Assembly: GCA_027382625.1 (NCBI GenBank)
Contig: JAJKFJ010020898.1
Span: forward strand, 186,001-250,000
Source of the DNA: Tetmemena sp. SeJ-2015
Taxonomy: Eukaryota > Ciliophora > Spirotrichea > Sporadotrichida > Oxytrichidae
Direction of reading: 5' to 3'
Length of the DNA: 64,000 nt
Shown one piece after another: positions 1 through 12,660 of the stretch (its first letter is position 1; every line of letters begins with the position of its first letter). The notes beneath the pieces were generated by a model. That model was not told the origin of the DNA and made no database searches. It worked only from the letters and a program-made list of their open reading frames with translations. The position numbers and the translations under genes were made by a program.

Positions 1-590
1 ATGTCAAGTGCAGCAACAACTTTGTACAAAAGCTTTCCGAAATACCAAGAGAAAGTTTTCTGTTGAGGTGGATACCTTTCGGAAGATTTCTGATGAACCT
101 TTGTGCTCCCAACAGACAACAGGCAAGACTATAGCCTCTCTAACATTCTGATTTGAGATTTGAAGACTTTCGGTTTGTTTTAGGAGACTATGGCCTTTCT
201 AAGGTTTCTTCAATTGGAGGTCGCTTTCACAGATTTTACGGAACTCTGAACTACATGGCTATTTAATTCAATATATTTAATGCTCCTGAGATGCTACGCA
301 ACGAGAGCTATACCATAAAAGTGGACATTTGGGCAGTAGGAGTTTTGCTTATAAAATGAGTGAAAAATAAATATATAAAGCTGTTTCTTTTGAGGTCTGG
401 GAATTTTCCATTCAGAGCGACTTAGTAGGATGAGCTTCTGAGAGAAATACAAACAGGGAATGCAGCCAAGCTCCCTCATGGCTTAAAGCTTTCAAGCGAC
501 TGTATTGAGTTTCTTCGATGCAGTTTGAACTACAATCCTGACAAGAGAAAGAGTGCTGGAGATCTTTTGAAGCTTCCTTTCTTTACTTGA
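1..590 (+). CDS. Protein kinase, C-terminal part (cut by window edge)
   Basis: With TAA/TAG read as Gln, the frame at about 150-590 gives a kinase C-lobe: a SNILI-like catalytic-loop end, GDYGLSK in place of DFG, GTLNYMAPEM for the activation-segment APE, then KVDIWAVGVLL and a final NPDKRKSAGDLL before TGA at 588-590. A 24-base IES with pointer GCT separates ATG-GCT from CCT-GAG of MAPEM. A second likely IES (pointer ATAAA, about 350-379) follows WAVGVLL. Around 150-160 the frame jumps by one base between SNILI and DLRFEDF with no IES repeat that I can see, so an error, a pseudogene or a further rearrangement is possible. The start lies outside the window or in unplaced segments. The DYG motif and short C-lobe do not let me name a subfamily. 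Confidence 0.6.
261..284 (+). other. IES in kinase gene, pointer GCT
   Basis: GCT occurs at 258-260 and 282-284. Removing 24 AT-rich bases with one copy restores ATG GCT CCT GAG ATG (MAPEM), the conserved APE motif. Confidence 0.8.
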
Positions 591-1869
591 GAAGAAGAGA
601 GTAAACTCAAATTTAAATAAGTGAACTAAAATAAATGCTTAAGCAAGTTTATCCAACTCCTTGCTCCAGGGAGTAACGCAGTAAGATTTAATAAGATAAT
701 CGCTTACATTTATAGCTGACTGAACGGTTTGAAGACACTTTGAGCTAGAGGGAGAGGCTCGCTCGCATGAGTTAATTAAAAAAATAAACACATGATCTAT
801 TTGAACTAGTAGAAATACATGCGAGTCGCTCTACTAGCTGCACTTTATAAAAAATACTTTTTGGCATTCTTTTTTTACTATTTGTGAAAGGAATCGACCA
901 TCATTCCCCTTCTGATCTAGGGTGAGCCTGAGAACAAAATAAATCTCTAAAAGAATTGAATTTCTGAAAACTTAAAATTTCTACTTCATTGATTAAAAAA
1001 TGTTAGATTTATTCATTAATTTAAAAAAACTTAATCTGAAATTATCATTATAAATTAGCAATAAGATTTTTTCTTTAATACTTGAAATTATTTAAAAGAA
1101 TTATTTCTTAGCATTAAAAAGAAATTAATTTATAACAAGATTTATGTATTATGAATTTAATATCTACAAAAATATTCAATTTTCTATTATGAATAATTTC
1201 ATTGTAAAATAGAAATGCGAAATTAAAGATAGCATTCATATATCCTCTCCGACATTTATCCCCCTAAACAATTATTAAAAGTTCCTTCTTAGATCTTATA
1301 ATATACATTTAAAGAAAAAATTATACAGTAATTTAAGTTCTTTTTAATTGATAAAAATACTTAATATAATTTCAAATTTTTTCCAGAATCGTGCTTTTAA
1401 TTAAATTTTAAATCTAATTTATTATCTACTTAAATTCTGCTTTCATTTAAAAAAATAATACTGAATTTATATTTATATAGTTATCAAATTTTACATAATG
1501 AATATTTTTATAAGAAATGTAATAAAAATGCACAATTTGATTTAAAGAGTAAGATTTGTAATAAATTTGAGAATAAAATAAAATTGATGGGAAATTGTAA
1601 AAGTTGTGACTGCAACTTTGGAGAGAACAAATAAATCAATAACAAATATGCTATTTAAATTATTTATAGTTAATTTTGGCTTACGAATATGATGATAACG
1701 TAAGTTCCTGCAAAATAATTTATCCAAGATGGTATCGATATTTAGGCCTAAGTTTCAGGGCCAAGCTAGATCTATTTAATAAGTACACCCACGAAACTAG
1801 GCTATCTTCTTTTCCTATATAAATAAAATGAAGAAAAAAACCTATCAAGTTTTATAGAAGCAAGAATAG
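591..1869. other. AT-rich intergenic stretch
   Basis: No credible reading frame on either strand under the ciliate code. The stretch has many A/T homopolymer runs. An imperfect inverted repeat (about 748-773 against 820-840, with CTCGC and GCATG elements) is the only structure noticed. It could be germline-limited DNA between two somatic chromosomes. Confidence 0.5.
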
Positions 1870-3875
1870 ACTAGTGGAGATGGAAGTGTGAATAATAGCA
1901 AACAAGCTCCAAAAAATCCATTGATAGAACAGCACAAGAATATTTAAACCAGTTATATAAGTTTTAAGAATCTCATAGTCAAGAAATAGAATACTCAGCT
2001 AGAGCTTCTAATAAAATAAAAATCTTGGCCATAGATCTGCAAACTCAAGATCCCAAACTAATCTGAGATAGACTTATTCTCGAGAAGGAGCTGCAACTCC
2101 ATAAAACGACTCCAAAATCCGGGAAATCAAATATTTATTTAATATTCTATTAAATCTGTAACTATATCTAAACTTATAATACTTTTAGAGATTGAAGATG
2201 TTGACTTGTAGAGCCTTAAACAGCGATCTGAAATTTCCATAAAGAATAATCTCCAAAATCAATTGACTCCAGCTTAACTGAAAAATTAGAACAGCAGTAT
2301 CTTAGGCAAATATTTTAAGGCTGTAAATTTAATATTTAAATTTCAATTGAGTATAAATAATCTAGATCTAAGCTGCAATTAGAGGAGGTTTAGCTAGATT
2401 AAGAACATTCCAATTAAAGAACTAAACTAATGTTAGAAAGAAATATTTCCTTGATGAGGAGTTCTGGGAGACAATAAACACTTCTGCTTAAGACGTATTA
2501 GAGAATCAGAATTAAGGCCAGGGTCAGAGTTTGATAAGCAAAGATAGAACTCAAGGGAGAAAGATTTAACTCAGTCTGATTTATAGAATCAGCAAAGAAA
2601 TTAATTAAGACTAACTCAGAGAATACCAAGGTTTTGAGAAGAAAGAATACACCTACATTTAAATTTGAAATTGAAAGATGAGAATTAAATTTACAAGTGC
2701 TCAGGTGCAACCTATATTGGAGGTTGGTTTTATGGATTTAGACATGGATATGGATCCATGCAATAACATAATAAATCGGTTTTAGTAAGTCTTAATTAAA
2801 TTGGTGATATGAATGGAATGACGGAGCGAGGTATGAAGGAGAGTGGAGCTTTGGAAAAGTAGTGGGTCAAGGAAAATTCACGCATACTAAAGGAGAAATT
2901 TATGAAGGCACTTGGATGAACGACAAGGCGCATGGAAAAGGATTGTATGTTCACTCTAATGGAGCTAAGTACGAAGGAAAATGGGAGCACGATCTTCAGC
3001 TAAATATTTAAGTTTTTAATTAGCATGGTATGGGCTAAGAGACTTGGCCGGATGGATCAGTTTTCGTCGGAGAGTATAAAGAGGGCAAAAAGAATGGGAG
3101 AGGCAAGTACATGTGGATAGATGGAGCCACCTACGATGGAGAGTGGAAGGAAAATGAGATACAATAAATTCATATGAAAATTATTTATAATAGATCCATG
3201 GATATGGCAGCTATTCATGGAGTGATGGTAGATAGTATATTGGCGAATGGAAAAAGAATGTTCTAATTATATTCTATATCCTAATTATATCTTAAGCTCT
3301 TAATGTGATGGATGGGTTCGGGATTTATACGTGGAAAGACGGGAGAACCTACGAAGGCTTTTATCTTAATGACAAGAAGCACGGTTATGGAATATACACC
3401 TGGTCTGACCAAAAGAAGTACTCAGGCTGGTGGTTTGAGGGAAAGCAGCATGGACTCGGACTTTTCTTGTCTTCAGAAGGAGTTTCCTAACAAGCAGAAG
3501 GTTAACAGTAATCTTAAGCATCTAGAAAAATGAGGATTGGGCTTTGGGAGAATGGAAAAAAGACATAGTGGTTTTCCAGCGATGAGGTTTCTGCTATTGA
3601 AAATGGAGATTAAGAATCTCTATCTATCTTGGAAAGGGCTTGCAATTTGGGAAGCAGAGTTTCAAAAAGATTTATTTGACAATCTAAATAATCTTAATAC
3701 TTATTAGATCCAAACTTTTCCGCTTTAGTTTGCACCACCTCCTAATTTTAAGCAGTCTAGATCTAATTTAGTCGAACGATTAAGAGAACTAAGTCTGGAT
3801 TTATATCTTTCTAAAAACTTGGGTCCTAATTCTAAAGATGACTCACTAATTTTTTCAAGTCAAGGAAATTTATGA
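1870..3875 (+). CDS. MORN-repeat protein
   Basis: The C-terminal half (about 2640-3560) contains at least seven MORN repeats of the form GxGxxxWxDGxxYxGxW, for example GYGSMQWNDGARYEGEW and HGYGIYTWSDQKKY. MORN proteins usually act as membrane or cytoskeletal scaffolds, often in cilia and cortex. The N-terminal region (about 1900-2640) is Q/E/K-rich and likely coiled. It contains an in-frame TGA near 2062 that I cannot resolve, so the start is not set. Five IESs with pointers ATTTA, AAT, AGC, CAT and AATGT interrupt the repeats, and each removal restores an intact MORN repeat. A TGA near 3680 ends one frame, but another open frame continues to TGA at 3873-3875 with plausible sequence, so the C-terminus is uncertain. 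Confidence 0.8.
2662..2693 (+). other. IES in MORN gene, pointer ATTTA
   Basis: ATTTA lies at 2657-2661 and 2689-2693. Excision joins TAC ATT TAC AAG and opens the first MORN repeat (YIYKCSGATYIGGW). Confidence 0.75.
2765..2814 (+). other. IES in MORN gene, pointer AAT
   Basis: AAT lies at 2762-2764 and 2812-2814. Removing 50 bases gives GSMQWNDGARYEG, which restores the Trp-Asp-Gly core of a MORN repeat. Confidence 0.85.
3001..3024 (+). other. IES in MORN gene, pointer AGC
   Basis: AGC lies at 2998-3000 and 3022-3024. Removing 24 bases joins DLQ to HGMGQETWPDG in frame. Confidence 0.85.
3174..3199 (+). other. IES in MORN gene, pointer CAT
   Basis: CAT lies at 3171-3173 and 3197-3199. Removing 26 bases joins EIQQI to HGYGSYSWSDG in frame. 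Confidence 0.85.
3262..3306 (+). other. IES in MORN gene, pointer AATGT
   Basis: AATGT lies at 3257-3261 and 3302-3306. Removing 45 bases gives EWKKNVMDGFGIYTW, a continuous MORN linker and repeat. Confidence 0.85.
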
Positions 3876-4008
3876 CTTATTTTTCCATATTGATAATCCT
3901 GGTCTTATGTTTTATAGTAAGTAAGTTTCATTTAAAAAGGAAGAAATAAAAAATATGATGAGTTTTATATAGAATCCTCCTTGATTCAACTATATAATAA
4001 AGCTAATT

Positions 4009-7000
4009 ATGCAGTCAGTAGGTGTTGATAATTAATAGTTTACTCGGGCAAAGTAGTCTAAATAATTTAGGCAGAATATTCCTTTTGAGATTTATAAATA
4101 ATAAAATCTCTTTGCTCTGTTCCTCGATGGTAAGTTTAGCTAGCGTAGATAAGGCAAAGTTTTTGCTCATAAAATTTCAATAAATCTACCTCAAGAATCT
4201 ACCCTCTTTGGGATTCTATAGCACTATCTTAAATATGAAAGTTATTATGAATTTTGTTGACTATCTTCTTGCATTAACTTTACTCTAATGCAATTCTTTA
4301 ATTTTATTTATGTAGGGACTTCTATCATTTCTCAGCTGCTGCAATTCAGACACAGCTTCCAAAGAAACTCAGCAGCAAGCGCCAACCCAAAATACTATCC
4401 AACACAATCGATCTAGTATTGCATTTTAAAAATATTAAACTCTTAATGTCATTCAACTCACTTGAAATTAAGGTTAGTATAATTTAAAGACGTTAATAGC
4501 TTGAACCAAGTTGCTGCGTTAGGACATCTGTTATAAGAAAACTAGTAGCTTCAAAGTGGGAGACGAGCGCAGTTGCAAGTGCAAATACACTCCAGCAATA
4601 ACAATACGAGTAACTGCATTGAAAGTTTACTCATCTAAGCAAAAGCAATAGCAGCCTCCCCAGTCCAATTAGCTGCAGCCCTAACACTCACTTTCAATTA
4701 ATTAACCCTCAATCTAATAGTCAGCTTTCAGTGCTTAGTAATAGTAAACACAGCAGCTGCCAAAGTCGCACAACCCTAAGTTTCATATTAAGTACTACCG
4801 CATGCTCATTAATTTTATTAGCTAAAGAATTTTAATAAATTGCTACAAGTGTAGTCAACTATCATTATTTTAAAAGGCAGAGAATCTAAAATTACTTCAT
4901 TTATATAGCGATAGTAAATGGTTGCACATCTTGGCTAGTAAAATTTAGAAGTCTAAGGTCTGAACAAAAGGATAATAGCTTTTAGTATTTTTAAGAAGAG
5001 ATAGTCGGAGTGTGGCTGTATCTCCCATTTAAACATAACCTCACCAGATCATCACAATAAGCAACCCACCTCCTGCATAGTTTCAACTCATTCGTTTTAT
5101 GTGATTATGAGCTTAAAAGATTTTTAAATTAGCATTCAGTCTGATAATGGAATTAACTCAAACTGTTTGCCCTAGAACATATCTCATCAATTTTTCGCAG
5201 GTCCATCTCAAACTTAGCCCTAACTTCAAGTTATCAATGCTAGTCAATAGCCTTAGTTCTAGCTATAGCAACAGCCATCTTAATAAATTTAAGTCCAACC
5301 TTTAGTTTACTCTTTTAAAATTTTTGATGATGGAAACATTATTTACAAAAATTTAGTTGATTTCCTTGGTCCTTCAAATTAATATACCCAAGCGCTCAAT
5401 ATTTAAAATCTGAATCCACCCCAGACACTAGATTTATTTTTCGCAATCTTATTAATTTTAGAAGGGGCTGGACTTGCAGGCCCAATAATGAATGGAGTTG
5501 ATAGCAATAGAATATTGCAAATCCATGTATCTAATCAACAGCCCCAACATATTTTATACACAAGCGGCTCTTAAAATCCTCATTTATTCCCATCACTTTA
5601 ATTAGTAATCCTATTCCATCTTCGTTTCAGTAATAAAAAACTATCTAAGTTCAATCAAGTCACCCACATCTCCTTCATTAGCAATACATAAATTTAACTT
5701 GCTAATTGATTTTCCATAGATTGAATAAATGGGCCTGTAATGAACTCTGGACCAACTCAAAACCAGCATTTGTAGAACTAATCACAAACTAACTTAGTTA
5801 ACATAGTGAGCCAACATCAGCTTATGTTCGTCAATAGTCCCAATCACCTAGCTCACATGACAACCTTCCCCAATTAAGCTCAAGTCTAGCTCAACCATCA
5901 TTCAATTAAAAAAATATCATTATCATTTCAATCTTTAATCAGCCTCATATCCTGAATTAGATGACAACTCCCCCTTAGATTCACTATATAGATTTTGCTT
6001 AACCACTCTAGTAATAGCAGCCACAAGCAACTTTAAATACTCAGCCTCAGCAATACCAAATCAATTGTGAATCATTAATTTTAACTCGTGTCTGGTTTCG
6101 GGTAGAGTGTGAACCCTCAACCTCTGAGTTACTCACCCAATATTTTCCATTAGCAGCAAAATCAGCAGACACCAAACTAGCAATAAAATCAGATGCAACA
6201 GCAACTTTCTAACTCCTATCTTGCTCCGTCCCAATACACTCAAAATCAATAGGTATAGACTCCCATTCAACATTTTATTTTCACTTCAATTTAACAGTAT
6301 CTACAGCCCGCAACTAACTATAACTATACCAACTAAAGCTAAATCTAGCCTTAGTAGCAATAGATCTAATGAATATTTTTAATATTCTATCTAATTCAGC
6401 ACTAAGTTCAAACTTAGCAGCCATAACCAAGCTTAAATTTCTAGGGAAACTCAGGCAATCAGTTCCAAGCCCTAAACCCAAATCAAATCTCATTATCCCC
6501 TAACTCCTAGTATCCTTAAATAAGCCAGATTCCGAACTCTTCCTTTCAGCAGCAACTTCTTACTTATGAGTAGCAACAGCTATTCGTTTAGCCTCCGCAA
6601 TACTATTAAATCCCTCAAGTTTAAATTCCTCAAAATGGTATAATCCAAAGCTAGCCATAATCTTAACCTTAGCAGCTATTTCAAAGCTAAGAATCAAATC
6701 GAATTCACACCATAAATTCCTCTAGCCATTAACCCCAGTAACCCACAAACATGCAAGTTCAAGAGGCTTAGAACTAATTATCACAATTGCAAATCAAGCC
6801 TCAGAATAGTGCAGGTTCGAAAAAGCCTCTTAACATCTTGACTTAGCCATTAAGTGATAATTAGAATAGCTGCTCTTAAGGATTTGATTTATCTCCGAAT
6901 CAAGCAAATCCAGGTCCTAATTTTTCTTCTTAATTTAAACTATATAGATCTATGAATAACTTTTAGACTTCTTCTTAAGATTAATCAAAGGCCGCATCTT

Positions 7001-8631
7001 AATTTTATAACCCCAGACAGCATCATAGAAGTAATACCATCAATCATCAAAAAGCTTTGAACTAAATATTTCACATTTTATTAAAGACTCGCAAATAAAT
7101 GAAAAGACTTCAAACTAAAGGATGATCCACCAAAGTAACATCAGGAGTGAAAAGGCACTACTAGAGCAATAACTCAATTAAACTTAAGATTATGTTGTTG
7201 TGTGTAGATTTTAGTATTTCACTATAGGGCTTAGCTAAATAGTGTCCCACAGGGTGTATTGCTCAACATAAACAACATATAAGGAGTGAATTACGGTGGG
7301 TAGGGTACAAGCGGATTCTACGCAGGTAGCGGGTAAGGGATGGGACCTAGTGCCAACAATTCTTCACTGAATGATGTGAGTCTAGCAGGCAGCTTTGGCA
7401 ATCAAGCTCATTACAAGCCCAATAGTGGTAACGGAATCTTCAATTAGATCCAATCTATCTCCAATCAAATATCTTCACCACCAATGAAGCAAGCCAGTAA
7501 CATTGAGAAGTATATGTGATAAGATACTAATTATTTATCTTTAGATTAAGTATCTTGAAGAGCAGAAGAAGGTTGAGGGATTGCTATAGCTTGACGACAT
7601 ACAGCATTAGGAGTCGATGCAGAAGTTTCAAGTTATACTGGCTCAAGGCAACCAACCTTTCAGCTTGAATAATTCTCAATAGCAGGATTTCACTTCTTAA
7701 CTAAGACCACTAATCCAAGCTAACCCCTGCCCTCAAGAATAAATTTATTTATAATACTGCAATTTAATTGCTATTTAATTAGAGTTGAGTGGGTGCTTTT
7801 AGAATGACAAAGCCGGAGTATCTGTATCTTCTGTTTCATAGTCAGAGCAGCACAAGCTTCTAAATGGAGATCCGAGCTAAAGCAGATTAAAGGAAGAGCT
7901 TATTTTAAGTTACTTTACTAACTTTTTGAATCTTTCATTCTACTTTTTAAATTAATAGTGACTAGTTATTGACTCCTAAGAAATTGAGTAACACTGTGAA
8001 TCATCCTGGGACAAAAAAGAGAAAGTCTCGAGCAGCTTAGAATGTAATTGCTGAGCCAGAAATGGCAGTACTAGTTATTCAAGAGGAAGAAGAAAAGAAG
8101 CATGAACACAACTCTAAAAGCTTGCCTCTTCAGCAACTCTCTAATCTTAATTAGCAGTTCCAGCCATTAAACATTCATAATTAAATTACTTCGAAAAAAG
8201 AAAAGAGTATAATTATAGGTTTCATCATAGGAGTTCTGATGAGAAGGCTTAAAATATCTTAGGCTTTTAGCAAAATTTCAATATCAGTGGGGGATAAGTC
8301 ATTAGCTAAAATATATCAGGGATTTCAACGGGTACAGACTATTAATATTATAATAGTTGTTGCAAATTAAGCACTTTCCGTACCTCAGTCATTTACCTAT
8401 AATCAGTTAAACTAAATGTAAGCACTCCCTCAGAACCAGCAAGACTAAGCACACTTGCAACAACAAAATGTTTTGATGCTCAACCAAGAAATTAATTAGA
8501 ATCTGCCTCAAAATCAAGCTCCTATTCCCAATGATGCTAACAATCAGAGTTCACCATTATAATATTTTATATAGCAGAGGAAACCAAACTTAGCGCAGAT
8601 ACAGATATTTAAAGATATCAATTATTCATGA
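4009..8631 (+). CDS. Long Q/N-rich protein
   Basis: With TAA/TAG as Gln, the plus strand codes an extremely Gln/Asn/Pro/Ser-rich protein of well over 1,000 residues. It has runs such as QQTPNQQQNQMQQQ (about 6160) and PQSQPQQLFQSQ (about 6650). Short less biased stretches include GVNYGGQGTSGFYAGSGQ near 7270 and a charged helix EKYLEEQKKVEGLLQLDD near 7560. It ends NYS-TGA at 8629-8631. The likely start is ATG 4009 (MQSVGVDNQQF), with an IES of about 100 bases near 4210-4320, but this 5' part is weakly supported. One clear IES has pointer AAGTAT (7514-7553), and several more frame changes imply further IESs. I see no catalytic domain. The composition suits an RNA-binding or phase-separating regulatory protein, but that is inference only. 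Confidence 0.7.
7514..7553 (+). other. IES in Q/N-rich gene, pointer AAGTAT
   Basis: AAGTAT lies at 7508-7513 and 7548-7553. The 40-base insert contains an in-frame TGA, and its removal gives NIEKYLEEQKKVEG. Confidence 0.85.
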
Positions 8632-8944
8632 AATTGAGTATTAAAAGAGTTTCATATTAAACTTAGCAAGTCATTAAAATTCACTAGCAGAATAATTAAA
8701 AAAGATATTTCTTAAATAGATACAAATTTTAATCTAAACTTAACTTAGTTAGTTAAATTGAATAAATACTTAATATTCTATAAATTAATTTTATATAAAA
8801 ATGATTTACTTTAATGAGAAATAAAATAATTTTTAATAAAACTTATGGAGTTTAATGCACAAATGTTATAAATCAGATCAAAATTTATCTTTGACATTAT
8901 AATTTCTCTCTCAATAAATATGATGATTTTTGTCAATTATCTTC
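8632..8944. other. AT-rich intergenic stretch between convergent genes
   Basis: It lies between the TGA stops of a plus-strand and a minus-strand gene. No frame or RNA was recognised. Confidence 0.5.
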
Positions 8945-11900
8945 TCATATCATATCTACCGAGAAGAATTCATTAGTTCTATCTTCGTATTGAAGTTAAT
9001 TGCTGTCATCTTCTTGCTCCAAGATTTCTCTCTAGTAACTCAACTCCAAATAATTAGCATCACTCAGCAGATCATCATATTCATCTCCAATAGCGGCAGC
9101 TTAGTGTTATGCTTAAATTGATGGAGCTTGATAATTTAAAAATTCTTCGAGTTCTGATTTACTTGCGTTTTTGGGTTAAATTGCCTGGCTCAAGTCTCCA
9201 CAGTCATCGTAGATTGAAATTTCTTCTTCTGTCTAGCTCTTCTGGCTTTTAGAAATTTTATTATCTGCTTCCATTTGAACATTCCTGTTCCTTTCATCTA
9301 CGTTATATTTATTTATTAATTGCTAATAAAGTTATAGTCTTATTTTTCTAAGAGCAGCTAACTGATTAATCTCTGAATTCCCTTATCCTTCAATCCTTAT
9401 TCCAGATCCTTCGACTGTTTCTTATCTCAAATTAAACTTAAAGAATTAGCTAAGTATAAATGATCACATTTAAACATCTTTGAGTAACTTCGATAAAGGA
9501 ATGCCTTCTAAATCTTAAATTAGTCCTCGATTCTTGCTCCTTCGAGACCTACTGCTTTTTCCACTCTCTAAACTTCCCTCCTCGTAGAGTGCACTGCTGT
9601 CACTCAAACTTCTATTTCTTCTCTCTGCTTCTTGCTCGTAAAGCTCGTCCAAGTCTATGTCTTCGAATTCACTATCCTAACCATCCTCCAGCATTAATCT
9701 TCCAAATTTCTCAGCTCTATTCTGGTCACTCACGATATTTTGGTATTCCCTATTCAAACAAATTACAAATTGATTCGAGATGGAAATTAATTGATTTGGA
9801 GAAGACATGAATTTCAATAAATTAGCAACTTACATTCTTAAGAAATGAGCTGATCTATTTGGCAGAAAACATTTGCTAATAAGTGACCAGCGATGAGTAT
9901 TCGATCCAAACCATTTGAGAGCCTGAGCAAACTTTTTCTCCTCTGTTTCAGAGAGTGGCATATTCCTCGATAGCTTCCACCTCTTAATTAAGTTGTCAGG
10001 AGCTTTTGCACAAGTCAGATTTTTATATCTGTGCTTAATATAAAAAAGACTTTTTTATTAAAATGATGGTGCTTGATTTCGTTTGCAGATTTATTAAGGA
10101 GCCAATTCTCTTGAATACTGTTGACGTCTTTATATCCAAATTACCTCAAACCAAGTAGCAAGAAGTTGTCATCTACATATGAGAATCTTCGCCTGTTTGT
10201 GGTTTGTTGGCATTATATAGGTGCGGGGATAGGCTGACCCTCTATCTGAAATTCTAAAGGAGTGGCAGAGTTCACTCCTTAGTCCTTAGACTTTTACTTG
10301 TTCAAGCTAAAACATAAAGAAACACATTTTTGTAGGGAAAAATTAGTGCTGTCCTCTTTAAAAGTAATTATAATGAATTATACGAAATTATTTGATCTTG
10401 CATTTGAGCTTGCTTGAAGAAAGGATGATTTTGGTAGTTGCTATGGGACCAACATCCTTTTGGCAGGAAGTTGTAAATTGAAGGAAAAATAAAAGGATAA
10501 TATTTGGATATAGAATATTGAAGGGAGTAAGTACTGATTGATAAGAGGAGAGTACTTAATCAAGAACTTCATTTGTCCCTTTGCATCCACATTAGATTTT
10601 TGCATCTGCTGCATGATATCTGGAGCTATGTCAAGCAAAGGAGACTGGAAATAGGAGACTTGTGGGTGTAGTTTCAAAGGCTCTTCCTTAGAGTTCAGCA
10701 GATAAGGCACTTCATACTAAGGTAAATTGGTGAAAGGTTTCAAAGTTAATAAATATATCTTGCCCTATATTTCATTTAAGTTTAGCTCTTTCTTGCTGGA
10801 GAAATCATAGAGGAGAGAGTAGATACGATGATTGAGCTTTTCATTTGCATGAATTTACTTTTGAGATAGAAGACCATAGCTGGAATCACTTTATACTTTC
10901 CATTTAGCAATAGGGTTTGGTATATGATCTGAATGTACATTTCTATCTTAGAAAATTAAAAGCAAGCAAATATTCAAACTAAGATATAATATCTAGTGTA
11001 CGAGCTCTCTCAATTGCTCATTTTTAAAAGGATAGAAGCTCTTTCTGAAGAACTCTCTGATCTCCTCTCGTTTTTTAGTTTCCTGATACTCATCCTTGGA
11101 TTACTTATCGCTTTCATTTATCCCATCAGAATTGGCATCACGCATCATTTTATCTCTTAAACTTCCCTAGTGTGAATCAGGGTGACTCAAAGCACTTTAC
11201 TTAACTCCTAAACTTTGTGAAGCGAAGTTGGGATATCCAAAATAAGGAGGAGGAACTCTCTATCCTTACTTCAAATCTGTAGGGTGGGGTATAGCTTAAT
11301 TTGCCATTCCGAAGTAAGGATATCCAGGATATGGAGCCATCGGATGATATGGAGTTTGAAAAGGATATTTTAAGAAAGTCTTAAAATGATTTTAAATCGA
11401 TATCTGCCAGCAGCAGCAGCCATTTGATATTACTACTAAGCATAGTAATGAGCGGCAAACTGCTCGTACATCTTTAAAGATTCTTGCCTCTGAGAATCAC
11501 CATATCCGAATGAGTAAGGATTAGCCCCCAGACTAGCAAAATTTTTCTCAAGAACATCATCTTTCTTCTCCTCTGCCTTCTTAACTCGCTTTCTTCTTCT
11601 TTTCTTGCCTTCTCCTTTGCCGTCGATAAAATCCTCATTATCATCTTGACCAAGCTTCTCAGGAGTAATTAATCAAATATCTTATTACTGAATTCAAATA
11701 GAATCATAGTAACTTAAATCTCAATGCTCTTGGTTTCAATTTACCCTTAAGGACTCTAACCTCCAACAATTTTTTGATTCTAAGCTTGATTACCTATATT
11801 GCCGCTTGCCTAGAAGCCACAATTATCTGCTTAGTAATATTGCTGTGGAGTTGTAGAAGATCTCTATAGTGCTCTTTGATTTGGAGCTTATCCATAGCCA

Positions 11901-12660
11901 GTGCTTTCCTAGCCATAGTGTCCAAAGTTATTGTTGAAATTGTAATAGTAGTTATTCTAAGTGTTTGGTCTAAAAACATGATTGTTGTAATTTGAGGTTT
12001 CATGATTCTAAAATTAAAGCTCAATAAAGGAAGAATTTTATGCTGATGCATCTAAGCATTCGAATCTTCATAGCCTTGCCTACCTGAACTACCTTGCCTC
12101 TATCCTGATATAGCAGTGTTTTGTTGAAATCCTACTGTCTTCTACCTCTTATTTGGATCTAGCGAAGTTGCCCCAATATTTTCTTAACCTATCTGCACGT
12201 TGGATCCTTGATTTGAAAAGTTTAAAAGGTTTCCACTTGAGTTTGTGTGTTGCAATTTTTCAGGAGCTCTTCGCTTTTTGGAGTTATTAGGGACAGAGTT
12301 ATTATAACTTGGACCTGAATCTAAGATCGAATCCAAGGAGTAGTTGTTGTTATTTTAGATGGTGTCTCTAAGCAAGTCATTCACCTCTGCCTTTGGAATT
12401 TGGTACTTGAAAGGTCGCATATCTTGTTGATACTAAAAAAGGTGTTAGAAAAGTATATTCAATAAGAGCTTAAGATGATAATTTTGACTTACAATCTTTT
12501 GATTTTTTTGAAGATCTTCGTTGATGGAATAATCTTCATCGTCCTCACTGCACCAAGATAGAGTGTTCATTATTGCGCTCCCTTTCATATTGCTGTTGCT
12601 AATAGTTTCAAAATGCATATTCTGATTCTGTTAGGAAGACAGGGGATTTGCATTTCCTAC
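8945..12660 (-). CDS. GON4-like (GON4L/YY1AP-type) SANT protein
   Basis: The N-terminal half (about 12660-11000) is N/Q-rich with a Lys/Arg cluster (KGEGKKRRRKRVKK, near 11600). The middle holds PYLLNSKEEPLKLHP and MQQMQKS. The conserved part lies near 10260-9830: FSYVDDNFLLLGLRQFGYKD, then NLTCAKAPDNLIKRWK, then a SANT/Myb-like block with RWSLISKCFLPNRSAHF. From memory of the family, the spacing around APDN-I-K matches GON4L/YY1AP nuclear transcription regulators. The C-terminus is acidic and Ser-rich and ends at TGA (complement of 8945-8947). A GT-AG intron of about 90 bases follows the SANT block, and another lies near 12440-12500. IESs with pointers TATC, AAAAA, ATT and CAT were inferred. 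The first Met of this part (about 12615) is preceded by open Q/N-rich sequence, so the true start may be upstream. Confidence 0.55.
10022..10058 (-). other. IES in GON4-like gene, pointer AAAAA
   Basis: On the minus strand AAAAA repeats at about 10053-10058 and 10022-10026. Joining gives HFNKNLTCAKAPDN, which matches the conserved APDN region. The homopolymer makes the exact boundary uncertain by a base or so. Confidence 0.65.
11368..11402 (-). other. IES in GON4-like gene, pointer TATC
   Basis: The complement GATA lies at 11364-11367 and 11399-11402. Excision joins AAAAGRY to PFQTPYHPMAPYPG in frame. Confidence 0.8.

Noticed and set aside
748..840. Imperfect inverted repeat as a tRNA or regulatory hairpin
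   Set aside because: The stems do not form a cloverleaf and there is no conserved T-loop, so it is only noted as part of the intergenic stretch.
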